From Taxillus chinensis (Eukaryota; Streptophyta; Magnoliopsida; Santalales; Loranthaceae), in NCBI GenBank assembly GCA_023512835.1, contig CM042085.1, positions 34,010,312-34,074,311 on the forward strand: a stretch of DNA of 64,000 nt. The letters run 5' to 3'. Position numbers and translations under genes: made by a program. The notes below the pieces were generated by a model. It was not told the DNA's origin. It made no database searches and saw only the letters and a program-made list of their open reading frames with translations. The number at the start of each line of letters is the position of its first letter. The first letter of the stretch is position 1. This document shows, one piece after another, positions 32,457-44,449 of this stretch.

Positions 32457-34692
32457 TGTAAAGACTCGTATTTGGATAGTTTTGAGAGATAGTCATTCTA
32501 TGGGAATGTAACTATCTGGATGGTAGTGTAGCCGTCGATGTGAGCATTTTGACTGTACTTGGGCCCGATTCCGAGTCGGGCCCCGTTTGACCCGATTGTT
32601 GACTTTTCGGGGTCTATTGGTTGACTTTGCGTTTGAGCGATCATTTGGGTGTACTAATATCTGTGTAGTATTGTGCTCGTCATTTCGAGCGTTTTGACTG
32701 TAGTTTGACTCAATTTGGAGTTCGGGACCTTGGAGGTTAATCATTGACTGGGTCAATGGTTGACTAGGTCAGTTGACTGGCAAAAATATAAATAGGGGAA
32801 AGAGAGCTTCCACGTTACGTTTGAGCATTTCTGAATTTGCGTTGGAGAGCTTAGAGAGAGAAAGAGAGAAGGAAGCTTGGAGGCCTTGGCGATTTGGGGC
32901 GTTTTGAGCTCGTTCGAACATCAAGAATCATTCCAAGTAGGTGTTCCATTGATTCTTCACCCTTTTCTTCTTGTTTTTTTGGATTAACATGTAAGAATTT
33001 GATGAAATCATGCAAATTCGTGTTGAACCCTAGAATTTGGGGAAAAACCAATTTTGGGTTGAATCTTGTATTTAAATGCGTTCGAGGGGTAAGACGTGAT
33101 TTAAAACCTAATATATAGTATTAGGTATGAGTTTTATGAGATTCCGGGTTGAATCCAGACGAGAAACAGTGAAAAACGATGATGAACAAGAATCGTCGAA
33201 CTGGGTAGAGAACAGCCGATGAGATCGATCGGAATGAAAATTTCGAATGTGCGATTTCGAAGGTTCGAAGGTTCGAAGGTAGGTTCGATGTAGTGTAATT
33301 TCGAGTGTCGAATGTGAAATTTTCGAGTGTCGTTTCGAAGGTTCGAAGGTACTTGAAGGGAGTTTCAAGGGCAGTTCATGGGTACTTCGAAGGTAGTTTT
33401 CGAAGGTAGTTCGAGTGTAGGTTCGAGAGTCGAAGGCAGTCCGAAAAGAGATTCGAAAATACAGATTCGAAATGCAGATTCGAAATGCAGATTCGAAAAT
33501 GTAGTTTCACTGGCAGATTCGAAATACAGTTTGACTGGACTGGACCTATTTACATTGCAACCTATAAAGTATTTACTTAAGTTACAATGTAAATAACGAA
33601 ATACCCCCCATTTGGATTCAAAGAAAAATACTAGAAAAATTAATTCCCACTATTTCAAAATGTGAAAATTGGGTTTTAGTGTAAAATTTCGGAAAAACCC
33701 AAAAGTTCGTAGTGGTGAATTTTTGGAAAGTGGGGTTAGACGTCTCAGAAAAATCCCCAAAAATCAGATTATCTTATTTATGCTATGGGAACCCAATGCC
33801 GGGACTTTTGATTTCAAGAAAATAGCTGCTATGGGTACTTCCTTCATAAATCAAGGATTGAGGATTTACTTGTGAAGACTGGCTACAGTTCCAAAGGAAA
33901 TGTTGAGAATGACATGCCATACTAATGTTAGTATGTTGGTGTGAGGTATTGGGGCATGGACTCCGTGACTTGTTTGGGTTCTCACCGTGATGCACCGATG
34001 GTGCTATGTGGTTGACGTGGCAGGCATATGCACCGATGGCAGGCCGTGTGGCGACTGTGGCCGGGCATATTGCGCTGTGGACAGGCTAAGGCCTGAGTTG
34101 AGCCGTTGAGCTCGTGGAGCTAGGGCTGAGTGCCCTGAGCTGGGATCCCATGGAGGATTGTGGACAAGTTGTCCTGATGTTTGTTGCAGGCTGAGTCCTG
34201 ATGATTGTGCACACTACACGGTGCACGAGTACACTAAGCATATAGTATAGACTTATATGTGTTGCATGATGTGGAGTGTTGGGGTCACCTACTGAGCTTG
34301 TCGCTCACCCCTACTTGTTGTTTACCTTTTTCAGGTGTGACCCGAGACTAGTGGAGGACTTTCTTCCAGGAGGACGCCCCCTACTCGATGTATGATCCGA
34401 TTATATTCTGTATTGTTTTATGTGATATCCCGGACATGGGTCCGTGGACAGTTGTATTTGCATACTATATGATGTGATGTCTGTATGACTGTTTGACTCT
34501 TTGTATGCATGATGGTATATGGGAAAGTACAGGATTACCCTTGGTGTATGACTGTACAGGGTTGCATATTTGAGACAGCACCCGCGGTGTAGTCTCTATT
34601 GGTGCTAGTCACCAACCCCTTGACCTTTCGGGTGCGGGCAAGGGGAAGTCATGTACCCGGTTCCGGGTTCCCTGGAATTCGGGGGCGTGACA
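32457..34692 (+). mobile_element. Solo gypsy LTR S1 inserted in A4 gag
   Basis: 2236 bp from TGTAAAGACTCG to GGGCGTGACA, flanked by the 5-bp duplication cttct. Removing it and one duplication rejoins the A4 gag exactly, as judged against A1. It has no PBS, polypurine tract or coding domain, so it is a solo LTR left by LTR-LTR recombination. The end gggggcgtgaca and the cctttcgggtgcgggcaagg text near it resemble the G3 LTR end, suggesting a related chromovirus. A TATA-like aaatataaatagggg lies at 32784-32799 and a gattcgaaatgca repeat patch at 33255-33535. Confidence 0.93.
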
Positions 34693-36012
34693 CTTCTTGT
34701 CAAATCCTTTGAGCAATTCCTACGGAAAAGCAGAAAAGGATTCAGGAGACGCTCCTCATCATCTTTCCAAAGAAAGGAGCGACCGGAGTCCAGTTCCCAG
34801 GAATGCTACAACTGTGGGAAAACCGGTCACTGGACCAAGGACTGTAGATCCAAATCTAAAGTGGCCAAGAAAAGTGACAAGGTAACTCCTCGCCGCGCCA
34901 CCTCAGACAACAGCAAGAACAAAAGGAAGGTGTTCGTCACAAAATACGTCAGTGGCTCCGAAGAAGAGGAGGAATCCTCGGATGATGAGCCAACTCCCAA
35001 GCCAAACGTCTGCCTCATGGCAAATTCTGAGGTACCTTCGATCTCTGAGCTCAAGAGTAAATTAGAATCTCTTATTACTGAACGTGATCATGAAAAGAAT
35101 GAGAGACTAATAATTACTCAAATGTACAAAGATATGGAAAGTTAGAATAAACGTCTTGAGATCACTGTTGCTAGATTAGAAAAGGACATAACTGACTTCA
35201 GGAGTAAAGAGGCTTGGTATCATGATCTAAGAGCTGAAAATCATCTATTAAATACCAACCTAAAAGTCATTGTGAAACGACTCGAGAATGAACTTGAACA
35301 GGAAAAGGAAATAAATCGTAAGTGGCTAAAATCTGGGGAAATAGCCTCTACATTTAGGACTGATCCGGATAACATTCGAGTCAAACCTGGCCTAGGCTCC
35401 GAACCATCGACTTCCACTGATCATGCTACTGAGTGTCCTCCGGACTTCACTCCGAAACTAACCAACTTATATCCTGTTAGTACGTCTAAACCGTTGGATG
35501 GTTTCATTTTTGGTGCCACCATAGTTTATGACTGTGGAAGAGAGGCTGTTACTGCTATTCCCGAAACAGTAGCACCCGTAACTAATGATGAAGGGAAGGT
35601 TACTGCAGTTCAAGCCAAAACTGTAGCACCCAAAAAGAAAGGAAAGGCTAAGGCTGACGCATCTAGGGCCAAGAGCGCGTCACCCAAACGCAATGGATTA
35701 GGCCATAGGGAACATAGTAGAAAATCTGTAAAATCTAAGAGACCTGTATCCCCTGTTTGTACTCCGCATTATAGTGTCTGTTCCATCTGTAGGGAAATAG
35801 GTCATTATCACTATGAATGTTGGAGTTTATCTGATAACTGGCTTTGTAATCAAGTTTCTATCAATAAAGATTAGTTAAATAAAAGAGGTTCTTCGAGCAA
35901 GACAAAATCTAAACCTCAAAGGAGTGTCTCTCCAAAGACAAAATCTAAATCTCTGGAGATGTTAAGTTATCCGGATCAAGAGATGGGGACATATACTCTA
36001 TGTTATTAAGAA
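34693..36012 (+). pseudogene. A4 gag C-terminal part fused by deletion to pol fragment
   Basis: Continues Gag after S1. Zinc knuckle 1, CYNCGKTGHWTKDC (34804-34845), and zinc knuckle 2, CSICREIGHYHYEC (35779-35820), are both intact CX2CX4HX4C motifs, better preserved than in A1-A3. A TAG at 35143-35145 and a TAG at 35872-35874 break the frame. Between about 35941 and 35956 the text jumps from the SPKT region to the segment encoding SRDVKLSGSRDGDIYS; relative to A1 (about 5325 to 4822) some 500 bp are missing, removing the gag end, the gag/pol stop and the protease active site. Confidence 0.85.
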
Positions 36013-36512
36013 NNNNNNNNNNNNNNNNNNNNNNNNNNNNNNNNNNNNNNNNNNNNNNNNNNNNNNNNNNNNNNNNNNNNNNNNNNNNNNNNNNNNNNNN
36101 NNNNNNNNNNNNNNNNNNNNNNNNNNNNNNNNNNNNNNNNNNNNNNNNNNNNNNNNNNNNNNNNNNNNNNNNNNNNNNNNNNNNNNNNNNNNNNNNNNNN
36201 NNNNNNNNNNNNNNNNNNNNNNNNNNNNNNNNNNNNNNNNNNNNNNNNNNNNNNNNNNNNNNNNNNNNNNNNNNNNNNNNNNNNNNNNNNNNNNNNNNNN
36301 NNNNNNNNNNNNNNNNNNNNNNNNNNNNNNNNNNNNNNNNNNNNNNNNNNNNNNNNNNNNNNNNNNNNNNNNNNNNNNNNNNNNNNNNNNNNNNNNNNNN
36401 NNNNNNNNNNNNNNNNNNNNNNNNNNNNNNNNNNNNNNNNNNNNNNNNNNNNNNNNNNNNNNNNNNNNNNNNNNNNNNNNNNNNNNNNNNNNNNNNNNNN
36501 NNNNNNNNNNNN
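36013..36512. other. Assembly gap (500 N)
   Basis: Exactly 500 N, a conventional placeholder length. The flanks are truncated in ways that cannot fit in 500 bp: A4 stops within pol, and the G1 3' LTR lacks about 1.3 kb of its outer part. Confidence 0.98.
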
Positions 36513-37054
36513 ATCCATACACACCAATATATTCACAATTCCAACATGGTCCTTTGGGAAAAGATGATTAGAATGACAAAACCAAGGTAACCATGCAAAA
36601 ACATGCCTGCACGCCAATTTGAATGCCAATTCCCCCAATTGGCGTGTAGCTCCAAATGCACTTAAACTTTACCCCAAGCCTCCTAGCATCTTGTAGAGGT
36701 CTGAGAAGCAAAAATATGCTTGCACGTGAAATGGGTGAATTCACGTGCAGCTCCAAATGCTCTGAAATTTCCGTGGTAGGTAGAGGACCTCATTCTAAGA
36801 AACTTTTGTTCTCGCACGTCAATTGTTTGAGGCCATCTACCCTATCAAAAGTGAGCTCCAAGATCAGCCAAAACAGCTTAAAACCGCCTGTATATGCATA
36901 GCATCTTCCTAGGGCATAAATGTACGTTATCACTTGTCACATGCACCTCCCAAAAGTCCCCTCTTGGGCTCATCTCTTACCTCAAACTTGTGCACCAACA
37001 TCCAAGGTGTTTGTGGTTAACTTCTTACACACGGTTTACACACGGGTCATTACA
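36513..37054 (-). repeat. G1 3' LTR, inner 542 bp
   Basis: Corresponds to 43908-44449 of the 5' LTR with few differences. The remainder is in the gap. Confidence 0.92.
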
Positions 37055-37070
37055 TCCTCTCCCCCTTAAG
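37055..37070 (-). other. G1 polypurine tract
   Basis: CTTAAGGGGGAGAGGA on the minus strand, directly abutting the 3' LTR start TGTAATGACC. The same tract adjoins the 3' LTR of G3. Confidence 0.92.
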
Positions 37071-37382
37071 ACTTTTCGTCCTCAAAAAGAAATGATATAC
37101 GAGGAAAACAAACACAAGCTACCCATTTGCCACCCGGCAAGCCACAACACTCAAATGGGTCATACACCACGCACAAGACATAAAAAAGACATAACAAGGT
37201 ACCACCATAATCCATAACCACAATAATGCATATTACACATATCCGCATGTCACAAATACACATCTCAAAACACATCACAAATATGAACACATGTCTAAAA
37301 AACAATACAAATACACCAAATCGTACACAACTAATACAAGAAAACACATCACTATCCCTTGGCCAACAGCCACCTCCCACGC
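37071..37382 (-). other. G1 spacer between pol stop and polypurine tract
   Basis: No gene. Non-coding tail, CA-rich on the plus strand, comparable in position to 61709-61935 in G3. Confidence 0.7.
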
Positions 37383-40300
37383 TTAAGATTGTTCGTCCTC
37401 GAACAATTCTGGGTGCTGCTCGCGCATCACGGACTCACGTTCCCATGTCTCCTCCTCAATGCCACGGTGCTGCCACAGCACACGAACCAAAGGAATACCA
37501 CGACCACGCAAAAGCTTCTCTCGCCGATCTAGGATACGGATAGGGGCCTCAACAATGAACATGTCATCCTCAATGTCTAAGGTCCCCCAATCAATCACAT
37601 GGGTGGGGTCAGGGTGATACTTCCGCAACTGGGACACGTGAAACACGTTGTGCACTCGACTCAGCCGCGGTGGTAACGCTAACCGGTAGGCCACGGGCCC
37701 CACACGATCCAGAATCTCAAAAGGACCAATAAACTAGGGAGATAGCTTGGAACCTCGCCCAAACCGTCGATGTCCACGACGTGGAGAGCACGAAGGAACA
37801 CATGATCACCAACAGAAAACTCCAAAGGTCGCCGCCGCTGATCCGCATAAGATTTCTGGCGACTCTGGGCTGATAACAACCGCTGACGAATCAACTTAAC
37901 CTTCTCGGTTGCCTCTTGAACCATCTGTGGTCCCAAGAGAGCGGCTTCGCCTACCTCAGTCCAACACAACGGTGGTTGGCAGGGTCGGCCATACAACGCT
38001 TCAAAAGGAGCCATCCCAATGGACGCCTGAAAACTGTTATTGTACGCAAACTCCACCAAAAGAAGGTGAGTTGCCCACGAACCCCCAAAATCTAACACAC
38101 AGGCCCGTAACATGTCCTCCAAAGTCTGATTCGTCCTCTCTGTCTAACCGTCAGTCTCAGGGTGAAAGGTTGTACTCAAGTGAAGCTTGGTCCCCATAGT
38201 CTCCTGCAAACCTGCCCAAAAACGGGAAGTGAACCTCGAATCCCGGTCAGAGACAACCGATGATGGTACTCCATGCAGTCGCACAATCTCGTTCATGTAT
38301 AGCTGACTCAAGGTCCCAATAGAGTCCCGCTCGCGAACAGCCAGGAAATGGGCCGACTTTGTGAGTCGATCCACAATCACCCAAATCATATCCTTCCTCC
38401 CAGTGGTGGGTGGAAGACCAGTCATAAAGTCCATCGCGATGTGGTCCCACTTCCACTCCGCTATGGGCAAGGGCTGTAACATGCCCGCCGGCCGCTGATG
38501 CTCAGCCTTCACCTGCTGACACGTGAGGCACCGCGAAACAAAAGCAGCCACATCGCGTTTCATCCCAGGCCACCAAAAATGTCCTCGAAGCGCATGGTAC
38601 ATCTTCGTACCCCCTGGATGCACAGCAACTCGAGAATGGTGAAACTCCCGCATCACCTCATCCCTGAGAGAAGAAGCCAGTACTAGCCGCCCCTGAAAAG
38701 ACAACTCATGCTCAGGACCCTCTGTCCACTCCTCAGATAGCTCACCAGCCTCAATACGGGCACGGAGAACCTCATACTTAATGTCACCCAACTGTCCCTC
38801 TCGGACGCGCTGGTACAACTCAGGCACAACCACCAAAGGACTCAGAACTGTCCCACTATCACGAACAACAGGCTGCAGCCGCAACATCGCTAACTGCTCC
38901 ATTAGCTTCCACTCTCTCACGGCCACCTCAGCTTTCCCTTTTCTGCTCAACGCATCAGCCACAACATTACCCTTGCCCGGGGTATAGGCAAGAGTAAAGT
39001 CAAAGGTCTGCAAATACTCCACCCATCTCCTCTGCCTCAAATTCAAGTCCTTCTGAGTAAAGATGTACGGAAGGCTCTTGTGATCTGAGAACACCACGAA
39101 CTTCTCCCCCAGAAGGTAATGTTGCCAACTCTTCAGGGCGAAGATGACAGCTGCCAACTCAAGATCATGGGTAGGGTAATTCTGCTCATGAGGCTTCACT
39201 GCCTCGACCCATAAGCTACCACACTGTGCTCCCGCATAAGCACACACCCCAAACCAACCCTTGGACGCATCACAAGACACCTCATATGGGATATCCTCCC
39301 GAGGTAACCTCAACACCGGTGCAGTGGTCAAACGGGTTTTGAGAGTCTCAAGTGCCTGCTGGCACTTGTCAGTCCAATCAAATTTCACTCCTTTCCTAGT
39401 CAACGCCGTCATAGGAGCCGCCAAACGGGAGAACCCCTCGACAAAACGACGATAGTACCCCGCCAAGCCAAGAAAACTATGGTTCTCAAAAACATTGGTT
39501 GGCCACGCCCACGATGCCACGACCTCAATCTTGGATGGGTCCACCCTAACTCCCTCAGCTGACACCACATGGCCAAGAAAGTGAACCTCCTGCAGCCAAA
39601 ACTCACACTTGCTAAACTTAGCAAACATCTGCTGGTCCCTCAAGGTTTGCAACACTGTTGCCAAATGCTCCACATGCTCCCTCTCGGTCTTGGAATATAC
39701 CAAGATATCGTCTATAAACACCACCACGAATGAGTCTAAGTATGGGGCAAAGACTTGGTTCATCAAATGCATGAACACCGCTAGCGCATTAGTGAGCCCG
39801 AAAGGCATCACTACCCACTCATAGTGCCCATACCTGCACCGAAAGGCCGTCTTAGGGATGTCCTCCTCCCTAACCCTAAGCTGGTGATACCCCAACCATA
39901 AGTCTATTTTGGAAAACCACTAGGCCCCACTCAATTGGTCGAACAGGTCATCTATCTGAGGCAACGGGTACTTGTTCTTCACAGTCACTGAATTCATCTT
40001 CCTGTAATCTATGCAGAGGCGAAGCGTGCCGTCTGCCTTCTTTGCAAAGAGCACCGGAGCACCCCAAGGTGAGGTACTCGGTCTGATATACCCCTAGCCC
40101 ACCAACTCCTCGATTTGCCTCTGAAGCTCCCTCAGCTCAGCTGGCCCCATACGGTACGCTACTTGGGAAATCGGACCCGTCCCCGGCACCAACTCAATGG
40201 TGAACTCCACACTCCTCTTAGGTGGCAACCTCCTCAACTCTTCAGGAAAAACATCCTGAAATTGGTCCACAATAGCGGGCCACACCCTCTTTTCCACCTT

Positions 40301-40840
40301 CCCCTCCTCAGCAAATGTCAGGGCTGCCAACCTGTGGGTAATGGCACCCCACTGGTCTAACATTGGCCCAGCCCGACTAGCCTCACGATCTTACTCCCCC
40401 TGCAAGGTGCAAGAAACCCCTGCAGGTGACACAAAGGATACCTGCCGCCGATAACAGTCAATCTTGGCCTGGAAAGCCATAAGCCAATCCATACCCAAGA
40501 TCAGGTCAAACGTCCTCAAAGGCATTACATGCAAGTCAAAACTCAGCTCCACCTCTCCTATCGTCAACACACAGTCACAACACACATGCCGTACCTCAAT
40601 CATACCCCCCACTGGAGACTCAACAACTAGGGGCTTCACTGCCTCCACACAAGCTAACCCCAAGCTATCTATCACAAGCTCAGCAACAAAAGAACACGAT
40701 GCACCCGTATCGAAAAGACCAGAAGCTAATGTACGGGAGATCAAAAGGGTACCTCTAACCACCGATGGTCCTGCTCCACCCTCAGCCGGTGGGGGTGGTA
40801 GCTCAGCCTCCTCCTGGTACGTCGCCTCCAGCGCAAACAC
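37383..40840 (-). pseudogene. pol: G1 pol relic: protease, RT, RNase H, integrase, chromodomain
   Basis: Ty3/gypsy polyprotein. PR has LFDTGASCSF (DTG at 40711-40703) and ILGMDWL. The RT N-terminal part is 40363-40094; stops (TAG) lie near 40094 and 39922. A 583-codon open frame (39895-38144) then holds RT with FIDD at 39718-39707, RNase H ([24 protein letters not shown]) and INT with the zinc region (CLTCQQVK), DFMTGLP and SDRDSRF. A CAG-to-TAG stop at 38144 falls just before the INT glutamate motif TERTNQT. A frameshift separates 38122-37679 from the C-terminal 37703-37383, which carries [10 protein letters not shown] and the chromodomain-like end. Otherwise well preserved. Confidence 0.92.
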
Positions 40841-40975
40841 CCTCCCTTAGCCTATGCCACTGGTCGGCTCACTCACTGGGCGCTTCCCGCCATGGCTGCC
40901 TCCAGCTTCAGTCTGCTGACGCTCTTGCCTCCCCTGTGGTTGGGTCTGGCTAGATCCCGCATGGCTAGCCTGCCA

Positions 40976-42169
40976 CTAATGGGCTGGCCTCTCCGCTGGA
41001 GCACGGAAACTAGCATCGCTCCTCATGCTGGATGCCACACCTCCTGCTCCCCTGTTGCCACTCCTGCACACCTGGCTCAAGTGGCCCTCTCGCCCACAGT
41101 TGTTACACCGCCAGTCCTTCTTGGGACATTCCCTCTTGAAGTGACCTTGCCTCCCACAACAAAGACAACCGCTGGGGAGACCTCCTGTTGAACCTCCCCG
41201 CCCACTACCACCAAGGGTGAACCTCCCTGGGTTCACAGATGATAGACCCCGGCTGCGGAAAGAACTATTATCTCTCTCCTCAGTCTTGGGCCTCTTGGAC
41301 CCAGAATCGCGTTCAGACCCACCTTGCAACTGGCGACCCTGGTGAACCTGCCTCCCATCATCCAGTTCCCTCTCAGCTATACGCACTGTCTCAACAACCT
41401 CAGCATAGGTCCTCAAACGCAGAATCGCCACCCTCTGCCTAAGAGCTGGCCTGAGACCCAAGGTGAACTTGTGGGCTTTCAGGTCCTCCTTTGCCACAGT
41501 CTCGGGGGCAAATCTACTCAGGCTCCGGAACTCCCGCTCATACTCGGGCACCATCTTTGATCCTTGCTTTAGGCTGCCAAATTCTTCTCTCTTCTGCCAT
41601 CTCAAGGACTTAGGGAAAAACTCATCGTGGAAGAGTTGCAAGAACTCCTCCCACATCATAAACTGCACCGCATGGCTCCCCGCGACACTCTGCCACCATT
41701 CCAGAGCATTCCCCTCTAGCTACCGAATGGCCAGCCTCACCTTATCCTCCTTCCGGGGTAGGAGAAAGGAAAACACATGTTCGATTTGCCTCAGCCAGTG
41801 CTCAGCTAACACTGGGTCCTCCTCTCTTTTGAATCGCGGAGGTTGTTCCTTTCGGAACCGTGTCACTACGTCATCCTCTGCACGAATCGGTATACCACTC
41901 AGTGAACCCTCACGCTCCCGGGGTAGCTCCCCCACTGGTGGTGGTGGTGGCGGCACCACCTGCTGGGCTGCCATCTCGCGGCGCACCTCCTCCCGTACCT
42001 CTTGCCGGATACCCTCCCTCAGCTCTAGGACTTCCAGCCGGATGCCTTCTCACAGCTGCGCCAGCAACAACGCATGCCCTCCAACGGACTGTCCCGCACC
42101 CGGACCCTCATGGGCAGATGACTCATCAGCCACTGCCCCGGACGCACGAGTCACTCTCCTTGGTGGCAT
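40976..42169 (-). pseudogene. gag: G1 gag relic
   Basis: Gypsy Gag beginning MPPRRVTRASG at 42169. The retrotransposon Gag core (AEHWLRQIEHVFSF ... ALEWWQSV ... FHDEFFPKSLRWQKREEF) is followed by a basic linker and two CCHC knuckles, CLCCGRQGHFKREC and CNNCGREGHLSQVC (about 41165-41060). Stops: TGA at 42052-42050, TAG at 41722-41720 and TAG at 40978-40976, and a TAA at 40849-40847 before the protease. Apart from these the frame runs essentially unbroken into PR, as in chromoviruses with one gag-pol ORF. The G3 protein start is closely similar (MPPRRVTRATP). Confidence 0.9.
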
Positions 42170-42587
42170 TCTTACTACATGAAGTAAGAAGCACAAACGT
42201 CAGAACGCGTTCGACTACTATCAAGTTTCACTACCTCTACCCCATTATCAAGTCAAGCAGTACATGGCATCACACATATTTCAACCATTGCATCAATCAA
42301 CATCGCACACAGCACAGTCCACATTGTAGTCATGCCCAAGGCATTCCAAGCTTATTCAGAGTTGCACAGTTCACACATAATCATGTTATTCACATCCTTC
42401 ACACATAGCAACAAATGCAACTAGTGCCCTAATGCCAATGCATGCAAATCTTACCTCAGGTCTGGACTACCCCAAGTACACCTTAGAGGCTCAAAGAGGA
42501 CCATGTTGATCAGGCATGTCCCTCCAGGCTCCTCCAAAGGACTCAAGATAACCATATCCGCCCACTACCCTAGGCCAACTAGACCAT
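42170..42587 (-). other. G1 leader between PBS and gag
   Basis: About 420 bp with no gene; untranslated leader. The same leader is recognisable in G2 (44652-45054) and in G3 (53788-54238). Confidence 0.75.
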
Positions 42588-42599
42588 GCTCTGATACCA
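42588..42599 (-). other. G1 primer-binding site
   Basis: TGGTATCAGAGC on the minus strand, three bases (ATA) from the LTR end; same spacing as G3. Confidence 0.95.
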
Positions 42600-43516
42600 T
42601 ATTGTCACACCCTGGTTTTCTAACCCGAGGAGACCGGAACGTGACCCTCCCTTTACCCGGGTTTGGATAAAGGGGTGGAACACAACATACACTTCAGAAA
42701 CCAAAAGCACACAATTATTTAATTGAAACCATATGCCTTTATTATCTTTCAAACTTCATTACAATATCTCCCCGCTGGGTTACAATGCCTCAATAAAATT
42801 ACATAACGCAAATAACATAAAACAAAGCCACAAAATAGAACTCTTCCACCTTGGTGTTCCCACCTAACGCCTATAGGTTCCAGCAAGAAAACACACCATA
42901 GTAGGAGGGTTGAGCATCCATAGCTCCGTAGGGATCATGTCTCCCCAACCCATCCCATGCTCCTAGCATCTACATGCCATGTGTACAAGTGCAGTGTCGT
43001 GTTACAATAATTCCAACAAACAATAACAAACCACATCAGTAGTCACAATTATCCACCACACAAACCACAAGTGATTTAACCGCCTCTTCAGGCCAATGAT
43101 TTAACCGCCTCTCAGACATAGCTTCCACAGTCAGTCTCACTGACATTAATTCAGCCTCTCAGGCTCCACAGTTAGTCTCACTGACATCAACTCAGCCTCT
43201 CAGGCTCCACAGGTACACAAGCATTGCCTCAGCCTCTCAGGCTTCTTAGGCTCCACAGACAATAACAAACATTTAACACATCTCAGTTATTCAGGCATAA
43301 CAACAAACACTTAACATGCATGTCCACCCTGGTATAACATCAAACACCTAGCATGCATATCCTCACAGACATTACATCAAACATCATTCAGGCATAACCA
43401 CGCTGGCATAACATCAATCGCATAACATGCATGGCCTCACAGGCATAATATCAAACACTTAGTGTGCAGTGCCACACAGGCCTATTCTCAACCCATACTT
43501 GCCACTGAAGGCCAAC

Positions 43517-43546
43517 ATTCATATAGGAGGTCACACCTATATGAAT
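43517..43546 (-). other. Conserved LTR hairpin, G1 copy
   Basis: Perfect 11-bp inverted repeat ATTCATATAGG / CCTATATGAAT around an 8-base loop, downstream of the TATA box on the element's strand, so it would be in the transcript. Confidence 0.8.
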
Positions 43547-43808
43547 TTACATATAGATAGTATAACAATAAGTAGAAGCTCTATAAATCCTCTACACAGG
43601 GCCTAGCCCCAGAACAGATCAGGTGAGACAGAACCCCTACCTTAAAGCAGATCTTCCTTGCTCCCGTGCTAAACGCCGTCCTCCCCACGCAAGATGCTCC
43701 GGCAGCAACCAGCAACTCCCCTTCCTTCTCTCTCTAGCTCTCTCTCTCTCTACGACGGCTGCAGCAGTTGAAGAGAACCCTAAACCTAAAACAGAGGGCT
43801 TCTCCTCC

Positions 43809-43885
43809 TTATATAGATAACACAACATCAAAACGACGTAGTTTTGATGACGTGAATCCCAGCATCAAAATGACGTAGTTTTGAT
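43809..43885 (-). promoter_or_regulatory. G1 LTR promoter: TATA box plus two ACGT palindromes
   Basis: On the minus strand two copies of the palindrome ATCAAAAC-ACGT-GTTTTGAT type (43885-43864 and 43848-43827) precede CTATATAA (43816-43809) by about 10 and 50 bp. The same order occurs in G2 and both G3 LTRs. Confidence 0.7.
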
Positions 43886-44449
43886 GGAACAAGCTATGAC
43901 CTTCCCACATCCATACACACCAAAATATTCACAATTCCAACATGGTCCTTTGGGAAAAGATGATTAGAATGACAAAACCAAGGTAACCATGCAAAAACAT
44001 GCCTGCACGCCAATTTGAACGCCAATTCCCCAATTGACGTGTAGCTCCAAATGCACTCAAACTTCACCCCAAGCCTCCTAGCATCTTGTAGAGGTCTGAG
44101 AAGCAAAAATATGCTTGCACGTGAAATGGGTGAATTCACATGCAGCTCCAAATGCTCTGAAATTTCTGTGGTAGGTAGAGGACCTCATTCTAAGAAACTT
44201 TTGTTCTTGCATGCTAATTGTTTGAGGCCATCTACCCTATCAAAAGTGAGCTCCAAGATCAGCCAAAACAGCTTAAAACCGCCTGTATTTGCATAGCATC
44301 TTCCTAGGGCATAAATGTACGTTATCACTTGTCACATGCACCTCCCAAAAGTCCCCTCTTGGGCTTATCTCTTACCTCAAACTTGTGCACCAACATCCAA
44401 GGTGTTTGTGGTTAACTTCTTACACACGGTTTACACACGGGTCATTACA

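Larger units (their letters stand above)
30178..36012 (+). mobile_element. Copia element A4 (Sirevirus-like, family A), plus strand, cut by gap
   Basis: 5' LTR (30178-31482), PBS, gag with a gypsy solo LTR inserted, then an internal deletion that joins gag to a fragment just downstream of the protease, ending at the assembly gap. Family membership follows from LTR ends, PBS spacing and Gag similarity to A1-A3. It inserted into the gag of element B; the five bases before its LTR are aacag and should recur after its 3' LTR, which is not in the assembly. Confidence 0.9.
36513..44449 (-). mobile_element. Gypsy element G1 (chromovirus, probably Tekay/Del)
   Basis: Minus-strand order: 5' LTR (44449-42603), PBS (42599-42588), leader, gag (42169-40976), pol with PR-RT-RNaseH-INT-chromodomain (40840-37383), polypurine tract (37070-37055), 3' LTR (37054 into the gap). 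The PR-RT-RH-INT order defines Ty3/gypsy, and the C-terminal [19 protein letters not shown]...TWE segment is chromodomain-like. Tekay assignment is inference from this C-terminus, the tRNA-iMet PBS and LTRs ending in TGTAATGACCC/GGTGTGACA. Confidence 0.9.
42603..44449 (-). repeat. G1 5' LTR
   Basis: 1847 bp, TGTAATGACCC...GGTGTGACA on the minus strand. Contains two ACGT-core palindromes (43827-43848, 43864-43885), TATA box (43816-43809, CTATATAA on the minus strand), a CT microsatellite near 43735, a conserved hairpin (43517-43546), and a stretch of cagcctctcaggctccacag-type repeats (about 43080-43260). Confidence 0.92.

Noticed and set aside
35998..36638. Long open frames across the N run.
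   Set aside because: They consist of unknown bases and have no content.
41463..42182. 239-codon plus-strand frame, with other plus-strand frames over 38-42 kb.
   Set aside because: Antisense shadow of the G1 gag and pol; Ser/Arg-rich with no domain.
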